64,000 nt of DNA from assembly GCF_963675165.1 (NCBI RefSeq), contig NC_087377.1, positions 2,464,824-2,528,823 on the forward strand, given 5' to 3'. Positions 44,625-57,921 of this stretch are shown one piece after another. The notes under the pieces are model-generated. The model was given only the letters and a program-made list of their open reading frames with translations, was not told the DNA's origin and ran no database searches. Source of the DNA: Halichondria panicea. Its lineage: Eukaryota > Porifera > Demospongiae > Suberitida > Halichondriidae. The position numbers and the translations under genes were made by a program. Each line of letters begins with the position of its first letter. The stretch's first letter is position 1.

Positions 44625-46981
44625 GCTAGTCATCAAACACGTTACCTAGGTCACCATAGTTAATGTGTTGTGTGGTGGCTATAATCATTATCAAGAGTTC
44701 ATGAACTCTTGTCATTATCAACACCCACACATTCTACTTCTCTAGATCTAATGGAAGTCTATAAACTTGCATATAGACGCCTTTTGAGTGGGCCAATAAT
44801 AATGATGTCTCTATAATCAAGGCATATAATCTTTTCAGTGCAGTTGGCAAACAACGAACGATTATATATATGGAATGGGCCTTGAATGGACTTGTTTTGC
44901 GACGGCATGTACTTGTACTTGCGCAATTTTATGTTTTGTGACGTTGACTCTTGTACCTATAGCTATGCTAATATTTATAATAGCAAGAATCACTACGTAC
45001 ATGTGCACGATTGTTTCTCTTATAAGTTATTAGCAATTGCAAAGCAATGAATTGTTGAAAAAAAGTTACTGCCTAATGAAAGGCAAGACTGCTGCGGCGC
45101 CTACAGCTCAATACTGATAGTGCACTAGCCTCGATCCCAGGCCGCACTTCCCACTTCCCTAGTGATGAAGGAATCGATCTTAGATCATGTTTGCCATAAA
45201 TACTGCAATTTGATTGGCTAAAGGAAGTGTTCTACCAACTTAGAAAATCATATACTTATTTAGATCATGTTTGTCATAAATACTGCAATCTGATTGGTTA
45301 GAGGAATGTTCTATCCAATTTAGAAAATCATGTACTTCAATAGAAAATCATGTACTTCAATAGAAAATCATGTACTTCACTTAGAAAATCATGTAGCAAA
45401 GATTAGATAAGAACATTCAAATCTGATTGGCTAAATACTCATGGTTGCTATGATCTAAAATGCTTAGACACTGTTTAGGAAGTTTCCACATGATTTAGAA
45501 GTCTGTCCTCAGGGCTAGTAGAACCCTCACTGCGTTCGGGATACTACAACCAGCCCTTTGGGCTTCTAAATCATGTAGAAACAGTTTATATCCCATTGCT
45601 ACGTTGTTGCCAAGTGCAATATGCAGCATAATGCACTGCTGAAAGTCACAATGCACTAACCGCAAAGTCATAATGCATAACCACAAAACGCCCCTCTGCC
45701 AATTAGACAGACAATTAAAATTATCATGAGAAATTAATAACAAGTATCAAAGTAAAGCCATGCAGGAATGTTCAGGTCGAGCCACGCCTAACTAAGCCAC
45801 GCCCAACTAGTTCTCGACCTTGTGATGCATGTCAATTCTGTTTCACCATAGCACTAGAAGCAGCTCTTTTTGCTGGGGGCTTGAGCTGTCTTGCAGCAGT
45901 GTAGAGGCGAGCTTCTTGGCTTGGTTGTGATGCCGAGGATAGAACACGTGGAGGGTTGTTCGATAGTCTCGCACCAGCCCCGATTAAAAATAGTTATTTA
46001 CTGATTCAGTCCGTATATCAGAGGAGTAGGAAGATGTTTTTGTAAGGGGGTGCTTTACAAATCTGGGGGTCCGGGGGCTTGCCCCAGGAAAATTTTGGCA
46101 CTCTACATTCCCGGAGATTAATTCTGAGCAAATTTGGTATAAAATTATCAGTATCAAAATTTTTATGCTATATACTTTAAATCTATTAAGTGGGTATGAA
46201 TATACAATAAAAAAGATTGCATTGCATGTGTCATTGTACTTCGGAGGAACGTTTCAATCTTCGCAGTGAATGTTTTAACTACAGCATGTCTATTTTAGGA
46301 TCCAATTACACTTGATCTATAGTCTAGCTACCCTCTTTAGTAGCTGTTCATGGCTACCATTGATGTCAAAAATGAGAGGAGACTTGCTTGTTGCAGATTC
46401 GCAATGTGCTTGCTCGAGATATCTACGATGTGGTTCATCTAGCTGACCTTTGTACTGTGTACGTAACTATGCTAGTATAGCTAGCTAGCTAGCTAGCTAC
46501 TAGCTGGACTTCTAGCTAGCTGCTTCATGGAGCAAGTAGGTAAGGTAGCTTGAGATAAGGGGGTGCTCCAGCACCCTGAGCACCCGTGCTTCCTACGCCA
46601 CTGTATATATCCTAGGTGATGTCAATTCTGATGTTCAAATGACTGTTTTGCTGTTTTTGCAGTAAATAAATCAGTTGTTGACTGGTTGCCTAGTAATTAT
46701 GGTTTATAAACAACCTCAGCCTCGGGCTGCGCCCTCGGCATTGGTTGTTTATAAGCCATGATTACTAGTCAACCAGTCAATAACTATAACTTATGGACCT
46801 AGCGTTCAAATAGAAAACAATTGGGGCTGGCTGTGCGAGACTAGTTGTTCGAGCAGAAGTAACACTGAGCTGTTTCTTCGCAGCAGTAAGTTTAGTAGCC
46901 ACATCCACCTAGTCATTTTCATAGCTACTATAATTAAATCTGTGCGCTGCTATTTTTAGAACATACGTTTTATCTCTACAG
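44625..46981. other. Transposon-rich interval, unit 2
   Basis: It has the same content as 21425-23781: tandem 20-bp repeats, the nested inverted-repeat element (45957-46850) and the long hairpin (46674-46784). No gene seen. Confidence 0.6.
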
Positions 46982-49900
46982 TTCAACCACATGAGACGAT
47001 AGTGACAGCGACTACAGCTCAGTTGAGTCAAGAGCGCTCGGATGAAGCTCTTCTCCAGTTGTCTACCGAGATTGCTGTCTATGACAGATACAAGCACAGG
47101 CTGGGCCTCAGTAATGCTGAGATTAGTGCTATCGATCGGACTGTTGATAACATCCCAGGGAGGTTTCACGCTGCTCTAAAGAAGTGGAAGAGTAAAAGCA
47201 TCATTCTCGACTATCCATCCAATTCAACAGCTACTTACGATCGATTAGTGGAAATTGCCTCAGAGATTGAGGACGGAGGGGCAGTTCGCAGCATTCACAA
47301 GGCCTGTGTGGAGCATACCAGTGAGTTACCTACTGAATGATCACTTTCACCATTACCTTTGTGAGCTTGCTCGTGTATAATTATAGTGCCACGATAATTA
47401 TAGTGAACTCTGTACAGCATTCTAAATGTTGGCGACATAATTATGATTGTACTGTCAATGTCATTGGTATACAGCTCTCTCCTTGCATGTTTCCACGCTT
47501 TTTGGTGCTTTTCCTGCCCAGTCCTGTAACTTTTTACGGCTCTGCTATAATGCAGCCATTAATTTTAGACTTGAACTTTTGGCAAGTATTTTAATAAAGA
47601 TTACGTCATTATTAACTTTTTGGCTTTGTGTTCCAACCTCCTCTGGTATTACATAACCAGTGTACACAGTGTTTACTTCCTCTGCCCACAATCACAGCAG
47701 AACTCTTACAACCGCATCGCCTGTCTAATCATAGATTGAATAGCGGAAGTAGCGTCACGTGACATTTTACATTGAATTTGCAGCATGGCACCAGAGAGCC
47801 TTTGATGTCAATCCGTGTTACGGTTGCTCAACACGCAGGAAACGAAATTAATGTTTCATGAATTATGATCACTATAAAAGATATTCAGAGCCCCCCTAAA
47901 ACGTTTTTTCTCATGCCCCCTAATGGTGAGCTTCAGTTAATTGGAAAATAAAAAATACATTTTTGTGAAGATAGCTAGAGGTACAAAACGTTCTTTGTCA
48001 CGCTATGAAATCTTTATGTACTTAGAATGCTTCTAGTATAGCTAAGACTGTGCAACTCATCGGTGTACTGTGTCCCATAATTATGGTTTCAAGTGTCAGT
48101 TGGAAGTGCAAGTTTAGTACAAATGCAGTATAATCTAGCAGACAGTCGAAGGTACTCAACGTTAGATACATAGCCCCCCCCGGCGTAATGCAGATATAAT
48201 TCAAGGTAACTTCAATCCCTCTGCCTATTCAATCTATTGTCTAATATACATTGAAGGTTGCTATCAGGGGATCCACTTTGGAATTTTAGCACTATATACA
48301 GGTCAATCTTGATTAAATTAGCTAGCTTCAGTCTAAATGATTTGAGTATACATAGCTTGATCGTAACATTGTGTAATTACAACAACTGTAAGTGCGGGAC
48401 TCTTGTGTATGACTGTTATATTGTCATATCCTCCTCACAGGTAATGCAGTGACTCCACTAGCCACTCCACACACAACCACTCAGTCAGGTAGCAGATACT
48501 GTGCATTGGTTTGTATTGTCAACATTACATCTGTATACGGTTCTAATAGGAAATGATGTCATCAGTTAACAATGTATGTTTCATCTGTACAGCTCATGAG
48601 ACGACAGCGACTGCAGCTCAGTTGAGTCGTGAGTGCTCCGATGAAGCTCTTCTCCAGTTGTCTACTGAGATTGCTGGCTATGACAGATACAAGTACAGGC
48701 TGGGCTTCAGTGATGCTGAGATTGGTGCTATCGATCGGAGTCCTTCCATCGTTGATAACATTCCAGGGAGGTTTCACGCTGCTCTAAAGAAGTGGAAGAG
48801 TAAAAGCATCATTCTCGACAATCCATCCAATTCAACAGCTACTTACGATCGATTAGTGGAGATTGCTACAAAGATTGAGGACGGAGAGGCAGTTCGCAGC
48901 ATTCACAAGGCCTGTGTGGAGCATACCAGTGAGTTACCTACTGAATGATCACTTTCACCATTACCTTTGTGAGCTTGCTCGTGTATAATTATAGTGCCAC
49001 GATAATTATAGTGAACTCTGTACAGCATTCTAAATGTTGGCGACATAATTATGATTGTACTGTCAATGTCATTGGTATACAGCTCTCTCCTTGCATGTTT
49101 CCACGCTTTTTGGTGCTTTCCCTGCATGCCCAATCCTATAACTTTTCACATTGCAAGTGCATGTGTTTGTTGGAACTTGATTTCTAGTGTGAAGGGATTA
49201 AGCTTATAATTAAGGGAACCACTTGGGAATGATGCAATGAGCGGCTATATAGGGGAGGCTAGCTTGTTCGCTGTAAAAGCTGGCACACGCAAAGTAATCA
49301 CGCGTGACATACGTAATAATTGTACAAGTATAAAAATTATAGTCAATGTAAGTTCAGTATTCTAAAGTGGTTGAGTGTATATATAGCCTTACAGTTGTAT
49401 TGTGTACATACATGGTCTCGTATGTGGTGTATAGTTCAGAGTATTATAAGCTACTACGTGCGTTACATTGTCATTGTAAGGTACTTTGATCTGTACAGTT
49501 CAACCACATCAGACGATAGTGATAGCGACTGCCGCTCAGTTGAGTAGTGAGTGCTCGGATGAAGCTCTTCTTCAGTTGTCTACCGAGATTGCTGGCTATG
49601 ACAGATACAAGCTCAGGCTGGGCCTCAGTGATGCCAAGATTGACGCTATCGATAAGTGTCCTTCCATGGTCGATAATATCCCAGGGAGATTTCTCGCTGC
49701 TCTGAAGATGTGGAAGAGTAAAAGTATTCTCGAAATGTATCCATTGAATTCAACAGCTACTTACGATCGATTAGTGGAGATTGCCTCAGAGATTGAGGAC
49801 GGAGAGGCAGTTTGCAGCATTCACAAGGCCTGTGTGGAGCATACATGTGAGTTACAAATGTACCTAGTTTATGATCACTTTGACCATTACCTTTGTGAGC

Positions 49901-50067
49901 TTGCTTGTCAGTACAGTAGTGCCATGCAATAGTGAATTGTATAATTATAGTAAGAACAGCATTCCAAGTGTTTGCAATACACACTGTCAAAATGGTATTG
50001 GATATATACTGCAAGTGTAGGTTTGCTAGTTGCTGACTCTTGTGTCTCCCTCCCTCCTCATGCAGGA
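46982..50067 (+). CDS. Orphan Death-like exon array, unit 2
   Basis: Exons 46982-47320, 48441-48488, 48593-48928, 49499-49846 and 50066- repeat the unit-1 array at +23,200. A single T/C difference (23866/47066) is synonymous (ACT/ACC, Thr). It has no start exon, as in unit 1. Confidence 0.6.
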
Positions 50068-50499
50068 CTGGAGGTCATGGATCAGTCAAGACCATCATAC
50101 ACTACCAACACTTAGACACTTAGGACAATGGCCTGGATTTATCTATTTTAAGTTTGTTTACTTGCTCTTGTTATTTATTTTGTGTGTGCAATTGAATTAT
50201 TCTCCTCTAGACATCCTCTCCATTGTAGTTGGTATGGGATCACTTCAGTTGCAGCGTCTTGTTAGAGTTAGTGTCTTTAGGGAAAGCAATAATTACGACC
50301 ATTACCTACTCACGGTGAATCTGCCAGCAGGTGTCAGTCTAGTACAGTACAGTGCAGTGCAGTGCATGCTAGTGGCGGTGCTATAGGATAAGAATGGATG
50401 AATGCATGAAAGGATGGAGGTGAGGGGAAATGCTTTGTAGAGACGGTACCTGTTATAGGCTCCTAATAATGATCTTCCACTGTTTTTGTTCATAATTAT

Positions 50500-50821
50500 G
50501 CACCTATCAATGTGTTGCCCCACTACCCCCCCCCCCCCCCCCCCCCCGGGACATACGAGGGGATTTGACTCAATTTGACCTGACATTTTGGCCCCATACT
50601 GGGGGATTTGGCCTGGCTTTGCGTAGTAAAGACTGCTTTTATAGCCTGTTTTTATGCAGGCAACTGCTTGGGGCTTAAAACCCCCCTGTTGACTGGGGGA
50701 TTTGAACACAGAATCCTCCCCCACCTGGGGGAATTTGACCTGAGGTATGGTCAAATCCCCCATATAACCCCGACCACTCCCGGGGGGGCCGGGGGGGGTG
50801 GGGCAACACATTGATAGGTGC
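50500..50821. mobile_element. 322-bp MITE, unit 2
   Basis: Copy of 27300-27621 with the same ends and the same ATTAT flanks. It was present before the unit was duplicated. Confidence 0.8.
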
Positions 50822-51360
50822 ATTATTTCCCGATAGTACTGCTTGCCCATGTGTTAGACTTTATTGGTGGAGGGTGCTCAATATTGAGCAACCATACGCT
50901 AGCTGAGTTGGCATGGGCTGAGAGATTTCCCTATGTCATGGTATTTTAAACTACAGTATGGTATATACCATATAAGGCCAAGGATTAGCTTGAGGTTCGC
51001 TTGGTAAATGTCGCTTGCACCTATAATAAGTGTGTGTATGGGGGGGGGGGTAGATATGTGTTACTGGTGGTGCCAGTAATATCTTTATACGTACATGCAT
51101 GTATGGACATGTGGGACTATTGGAGGTCTGACCTTTCACTAATTATGACCTTTTAATGACATTCTACCAAATTGCTTGATAGCTTATTGTAGCTACAATT
51201 ACTGATAATTGTACTTCCTCAAAGCATTCCACTAGAAAAGGGGATGATCTTTGCTTTGTTTACTGTGAAAGGGGACACCTCTCTGAAAAGGGGGAGGATC
51301 TGAGCAATGTTTACTGATAAACAAGGCTGAAAGGGGCGAAATTTCCATAAACTATTCTTT

Positions 51361-52738
51361 ATGTGTGGTCCCACTGTGTGCACTGTAGCTATAGTGTACA
51401 GAGCCTATAGTGTGGTCCCACTGTGTGCACTGTAGCTAGTGTACAGAGCCTATAGTGTGGTCCCACTGTGTGCACTGTAGCTAGTGTACAGAGCCTATAG
51501 TGTGGCCCCACTGTGTGCACTGTAGCTAGTGTACAGAGCCTATAGTGTGGTCCCACTGTGTGCACTGTAGCTAGTGTACAGAGCCTATAGTGTGGTCCCC
51601 ACTGTGTGCACTGTAGCTAGTGTACAGAGCCTATAGTGTGGTTCCACTGTGTGCACTGTGTGCACTGTAGCTAGTGTACAGAGCCTATAGTGTGGTCCCA
51701 CTGTGTACACTGTAGCTAGTGTACAGAGCCTATAGTGTGGTCCCCACTGTGTTTACACTGTAGCTAGTGTACAGAGCCTATAGTGTGGTTCCACTGTGTG
51801 CACTGTAGCTGGTGTCCAGAGCCTATAGTGTGGTCCCACTGTGTACACTGTAGCTAGTGTACAGAGCCTATAGTGTGGTCCCACTGTGTGCACTGTAGCT
51901 AGTGTACAGAGCCTATAGTGTGGTCCCACTGTGTACACTGTAGCTAGTGTACAGAGCCTATAGTGTGGTCCCCACTGTGTTTACACTGTAGCTAGTGTAC
52001 GGAGCCTATAGTGTGGTCCCCACTGTGCGCACTGTAGCTAGTGTACGGAGCCTATAGTGTGGTCCCCACTGTGTGCACTATAGCTAGTGTACAGAGCCTA
52101 TAGTGTGGTTCCACTGTGTGCACTGTGTGCACTGTAGCTAGTGTACAGAGCCTATAGTGTGGTCCCACTGTGTACACTGTAGCTAGTGTACAGAGCCTAT
52201 AGTGTGGTCCCCACTGTGTTTACACTGTAGCTAGTGTACAGAGCCTATAGTGTGGTTCCACTGTGTGCACTGTAGCTGGTGTCCAGAGCCTATAGTGTGG
52301 TCCCACTGTGTACACTGTAGCTAGTGTACAGAGCCTATAGTGTGGTCCCACTGTGTGCACTGTAGCTAGTGTACAGAGCCTATAGTGTGGTCCCACTGTG
52401 TACACTGTAGCTAGTGTACAGAGCCTATAGTGTGGTCCCCACTGTGTTTACACTGTAGCTAGTGTACGGAGCCTATAGTGTGGTCCCCACTGTGCGCACT
52501 GTAGCTAGTGTACGGAGCCTATAGTGTGGTCCCCACTGTGTGCACTATAGCTAGTGTACAGAGCCTATAGTGTGGTCCCACTGTGTGCACTATAGCTAGT
52601 GTACAGAGCCTGTAGTGTGGTCCCTATACTGTGTGCACTGTAGCTAGTGTACAGAGCCTATAGTGTGGTCCCCACTGTGTGCACTATAGCTAGTGTACAG
52701 AGCCTATAGTGTGGTCCCCACTGTGAGCACTGTAGCTA
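51361..52738. repeat. ~46-bp satellite with 467-bp higher-order repeat, unit 2
   Basis: It has the same unit order and the same total length as in unit 1. Satellites normally change copy number fast, so unchanged length argues for a very recent duplication or for an assembly artefact. Confidence 0.9.
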
Positions 52739-52977
52739 TACGTGGTGGACTAATATGGTTTGCATTTCAATTGTAGTGAATGTGGGCTGTCTAGTCATCA
52801 AGTCTGTGGAATGTGGGGGATGAGTGGTGGTATGCGCTTAACCAATTTCATTGAACCATGTTAAGTTAAGTATAAACACGTTTACTAGTGATACTCATTT
52901 GAAAGCTCTCAATGAGACGAATCTTATAATACCCATATCATCACACCCTCACACAACACACACCCGCCCACACACAG

Positions 52978-53527
52978 GCACTGGGCATACTACTGTTCAA
53001 GCTGTGCTTCATGGATACTCCATTTGGTGACAACCCTCTAGCCATGGTCAGTGCTCAGTACAGCATTCCTGAAGACTCTCCCTACACACAAGACCTGCAC
53101 AACTTGAGAGGTAAGACCACACCCACACACACAATCCTAGTGAAATGTAGCCAGGTTTATGCATAATTATGTTAACTCTAAGCCTATAATTATAAAGACT
53201 ATTGATAGTGAGTTTTTTCTTTGTGAAATGGACCTGTTTTCAGAGCTAACTTTGAGAACACACACTAGCTACAGGTGCTATGATATTCTGCCAGCCTCAA
53301 GTGTATTGCTCTATTATTATAATGATACGTATAATTATTGTCCCCTTTGTAGGCATCATCTGTTGACCTCTGACCCTGAGCTGCGTCCCAGTATCTGGCA
53401 AGTGTGTGAGGTGGTGTCCAGGATCACAGGAACCACCAACCATGTCACTAAAATGTACTGGGACGAAGCTCAGAGTCAGAGGTCAACAATAAGCTCTATA
53501 TTTATATACCATTGGATTCGTTCTTAA
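52978..53527 (+). pseudogene. NAK-family kinase C-lobe fragment, unit 2
   Basis: Copy at +23,200 of 29778-30327 with the same truncated start and the same one-base frame break. Confidence 0.7.
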
Positions 53528-53706
53528 AAAGCGCTTCTATCTGTATGCTGTAGAGCTGATAAGCTCCAACCAGCTAACAGTTAGCTGTTTTCGTAGCCTT
53601 AAAATTGTTACTAAACGCAATAATTATTAATGCTTGCCTATTTCTAGCACTACGGTACCTCCATGTACTACATGTACTACATGTATAATTATTTTTTATT
53701 GTGCAG

Positions 53707-54584
53707 CTAAAAGGTGTCCTCATAAATAGAACACAAATAGAAGATTGGATTAAAGGTACGTTTTTGCACATGAATTATTATTGGCACACACCACCCACGC
53801 ACTGCACACATGTTTACGGCCTCACACACACACACCCCCACACACACCCACTCCACACATCACACAGGCGAGACACAGACATACACATGACTCGTCACTA
53901 CCACCATTCGTGTTTCCCTATGATCTCGGTTACAAGAGGAACTTATCTCAAGTCATTAATTGGTCTGGGCGTAGTCAGGGCAATGGCCTCGAGTGGCAAG
54001 TGGCCAAAGGATGTTTAGAATTTTCACTGACTGTTGAACAATTAGAACAAAAGAAACTCAAGCGAAAGCAAGCAGTAAGTCATTGACACGTATTGTATTT
54101 TTTTATTAAATTGTTGCGTTTGTCCTAGGTGACTTGCCGAATTAAACAAGATTATTCTGGTTCTAGTTGCCCTTTAAACTTTGGACTCTTGCTGTGTCTG
54201 TGTACCCCACGCTTTGAACCAAAGATCAAGGTTCAAGAGGGTGATGTGTTCAGTGTCACGCGATGGGGTCGGTACTGGGTCTATGGTGACAAGACGCTAT
54301 CAGAAGGTTCGTAGATAATAATTTATTACTTTGATTTGCAGAGGCTAGCTATTCTTTGATGGTCGATATCTTCAATTAGGATTGTCCAATTACAAATCTA
54401 AAGGACTATAATAGCAAGAGTTCAATGAACTCTTGATAATAGATGTCACTTAGCGATTGCTTGCAGGCCTAAACTTCTAAATGTTTTCGTAGCTAAATTT
54501 AAGCGGCCATAACTTGTATGTGTTGCAAACATCCGATTCCCCAAAAATAATCGATAAAAAAGTTTATTATACATCCCCCACATG

Positions 54585-54619
<35 letters not shown>

Positions 54620-54812
54620 ACACACACACACGCACACACACACGCACACAGCTCTGTCTGAGAAAGGTGTGGTGGTGCGTGGATGGTTCCCTCGTTCCTG
54701 CGTGGTTGCCATAGATACCAGTGATGACTCAGAGGAGGTCACTTCAGATGACCCGGGGTCAGAGGTCAAATCAAAAGTCGTCAAGAGGAGAAAAGAACAA
54801 TCGAAACAATGA
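53707..54812 (+). pseudogene. ZDHHC6: ZDHHC6-like C-terminal fragment, unit 2
   Basis: Copy at +23,200 of 30507-31612; same exons, same frame conflict between exons 1 and 2. Confidence 0.7.
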
Positions 54813-55103
54813 ACTGTAGAACAATAATTATAGCTGATGATGTTAAACAATGGAAAATATGGGTAAGATATGATTATAATTATGACCAGGCGGAGTACAT
54901 GTACTAGCACTAGCACTAGCTCCATCTCGAGGCTACCGAGTTGATAGTCTGAAATACCCGCCTCAACCTAAAAGCTGATTTGACACAATCAGCTTCATTC
55001 CGGAAATACCTGAAATACAGAAAGCGGGTGTGGCACTTTGCTGAAAAGGGGCGAACTGAGACAAAGAAAGCTCAAGTGTGTCTATCAGTAAAGCTTCAAT
55101 ATA

Positions 55104-57748
55104 ATGGCTACTGGGCAAGACTCCGGGTGAGTGAACATGTAGACTATAATTACTACTCATGGTAGCACCTTGTGATTGCATGGAGGGAGGCTCATTCCAT
55201 TAGTAGAGTCAGAGCTGGCTATGATCAGAGGTGGAACACTGTACAGCAAAGTGACAGCTGGATATGTGCATGGTGTCACTTGTATAAACTATATACACAT
55301 ATCAAGTAATTCTCTGTATGACTGACCCCCCAACCATCTATATATTTTATACAGCGCTCAAAAGAAGCTAGCCGAGGACTTATACGAGGCCGAGGACTTA
55401 TACGAGGCTGTAGACGAACGTGACGTCGTCAAAGTTAGGTCTCTGTTGGGACATGGGGCAGACCCCAACCACCAGCTCTACTGGAGTGACGAGTGGGGAT
55501 ACAAGAAGCCTCCATTACACTTGGCTTGTGATAAGGGCCACCTTGAGATTGCGAAGACACTTGTTACCCATGGAGCTCGGACTGATAAAGGTGATGGGAC
55601 GTACAGCAAGACTCCACTTCACTGGGCATGCCAGGGAGGTGATAAGGAGATGGTGCAGTACCTGATCCAAGAGCTCAAATGTAGCACTGGTAAGCAGTCG
55701 TGTATTAATAAAATAATGTTTCTCCGTATCTAAATTTAAACAGTATAAATCCCACTTGGAGTCTGTATCATAGCAACTGGGTGGGGTTTAACTACCATAA
55801 TCTCCGCATTCCTCATAAACTCCCTTGCCTTGAGGGAACATAATAATTATGTAGGCCTATAGCGAAAAAATGTTTAGAGATTAATTTGTGTTAAATTTGC
55901 TTATATTTTACGTAGTAAAACATTTGCAATGTACGTACGTTAGTACAGTATTACTTATGCTTTTGTGTATGATGTATTTTACAGTTGAAAAATTGTCCTG
56001 ATTTGGTTGAATTACTGTACTTGACCATTTTGTTTCTCCTTTCACCATAATAATTAGTATCTGTGTGATAGTTGAACTCTGTTCCACAACAGACGTGAGG
56101 GATAAGGATAACATGACTCCTCTTCATCAGGCTTGTATATGGGGAAATAAAGACGTGGTACAGTATCTGGTGGAGGAGAGGAAGATGGATGTTGGTGAGA
56201 TTTAGTGTGCTCTTGATAGTCTAGCTCTGTATTTGTTCCCATAGCTTCTACTGTTTGTCTTTGCTTCTGCCCAGTTGATATTAGACACAGATTCTGTGTA
56301 ACTACCGTATAGCGCGAAATTTTCGAGGCACTTATATTTCGTGGATTGGCCTCTAAAAACAATTCGTTGCACAATGTTCGCGGAATGACTGCTTACCGGA
56401 AGCCACACCTTTAAATCTTTGCAAGTTATAGCAGATAATAGAACAATTTTTGTAGACTTAATTTTTGTGTAGCCACGAAATCCGCGAAAATTAAGCCCCT
56501 CGAAAATTTTGCGCTATACGGTATTTTGTTTGACTCTGTGTAATGTACAGATGTGAGGGATGGTGAGGGACAGTCACCACTGGACAATGCTCTGAAGGGT
56601 TCTGATGTTGTGTGTTATGAGGACTGTATGGATGTTGCCCTCTACCTGATGAGCCGTGGCTGTGCATGTGGTGATGAGGACAAAGCCAGGTTACTCTGTG
56701 AGGCATGTGACCTTGGCGAGCTGGGTGTCGTGAAGGAACTTGTTGAGCAATACAAAGTTGACCCCAACAGTAAGTATTAGTATGTACTTCGTGGAGAAGG
56801 CCAACTGTGATATCAGTGAGTACAACACAACCACCATGCAGTGTTATACCTTTGTTTCTACACCCACTCTTGCTCAGGTGTAACTGACTTTAATGGCAAG
56901 ACTCCTCTTGACCTTGCTACACAGGAGGGTCACACTGAAATTGTTGACTACCTCAAGTCTCTACCACAACAATGTAAGCTCACTAGGATCATGAGTACAC
57001 AGTGTGGTCCAATACAGCTACTCTCTCTATACAGCTGCTGTGACTGGAGACACTGACTCCAGGAGTGACGAGAATGGACCACCACCAACAAAGAAACGAA
57101 AAAGTAACTATTATCTCATGTGCACGTACATCTTAATTCATCTCTACCATTTATACGTCCCCGTCTCTCACACACACACCACACCCACACTTATACACAC
57201 ACACACATCCTCCCACCACACACACACACACACGCCCACACAGGTGCCCAGCAAGTGACTCTGAGAGTGTGTCCTAACTGTAAGGAGAGCTGTCACATCC
57301 GCTGCAAGAAATGTCCCGAATGTGAGCACGAGTTCCCTCCTTCCAGTAAGAGCAGGGCCAAACCTGACCAGGATATTGTGAAAAACCCTTCAAACCTACT
57401 GCAGATACTACAGAAAAAGGTCACTATACAGTACACACTTTATACCAAGAGTATATTAGGCATATGCGGAGAGTAACGTGACTTCCTGTATCTTTCATGG
57501 GCTTGGAATTTGCACACTGACCAATCCAAGCGTGGGTGATGTAAATGTGAAAGTAGATTACATCACCCACACTAGGATTGGTCAGTGTGCAAATTCCAAG
57601 CTTGTGACAGATACAGGAAGTCACGTTACTCTCCGCATACATCTGATATACAGTATCCTGACAGTACATACTTTATACTGTTAATATTGTATTGTACAGC
57701 CTTTAATTCACCACATCAAACAACCCCCCCCCCCACACACACACACAA

Positions 57749-57810
<62 letters not shown>

Positions 57811-57856
57811 CGCGCACACCACCCACACACACACACCACCCACACACACACACCAT

Positions 57857-57921
<65 letters not shown>

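Larger units (their letters stand above)
34054..57202 (+). repeat. Tandem duplication, unit 2
   Basis: This is the second copy of the 10424-34002 unit. Blocks of near identity are 34054-35265, about 37731-39150 and 40570-57202. Diverged blocks are about 35266-37730 (ROC-COR exons) and 39150-40569 (linker and Death-like exons). It lacks the 48-bp linker exon seen in unit 1 at 15984-16031 and has an extra intron in the ROC-COR coding region. It continues past its right boundary into the true 3' end of the ankyrin gene. Confidence 0.95.
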
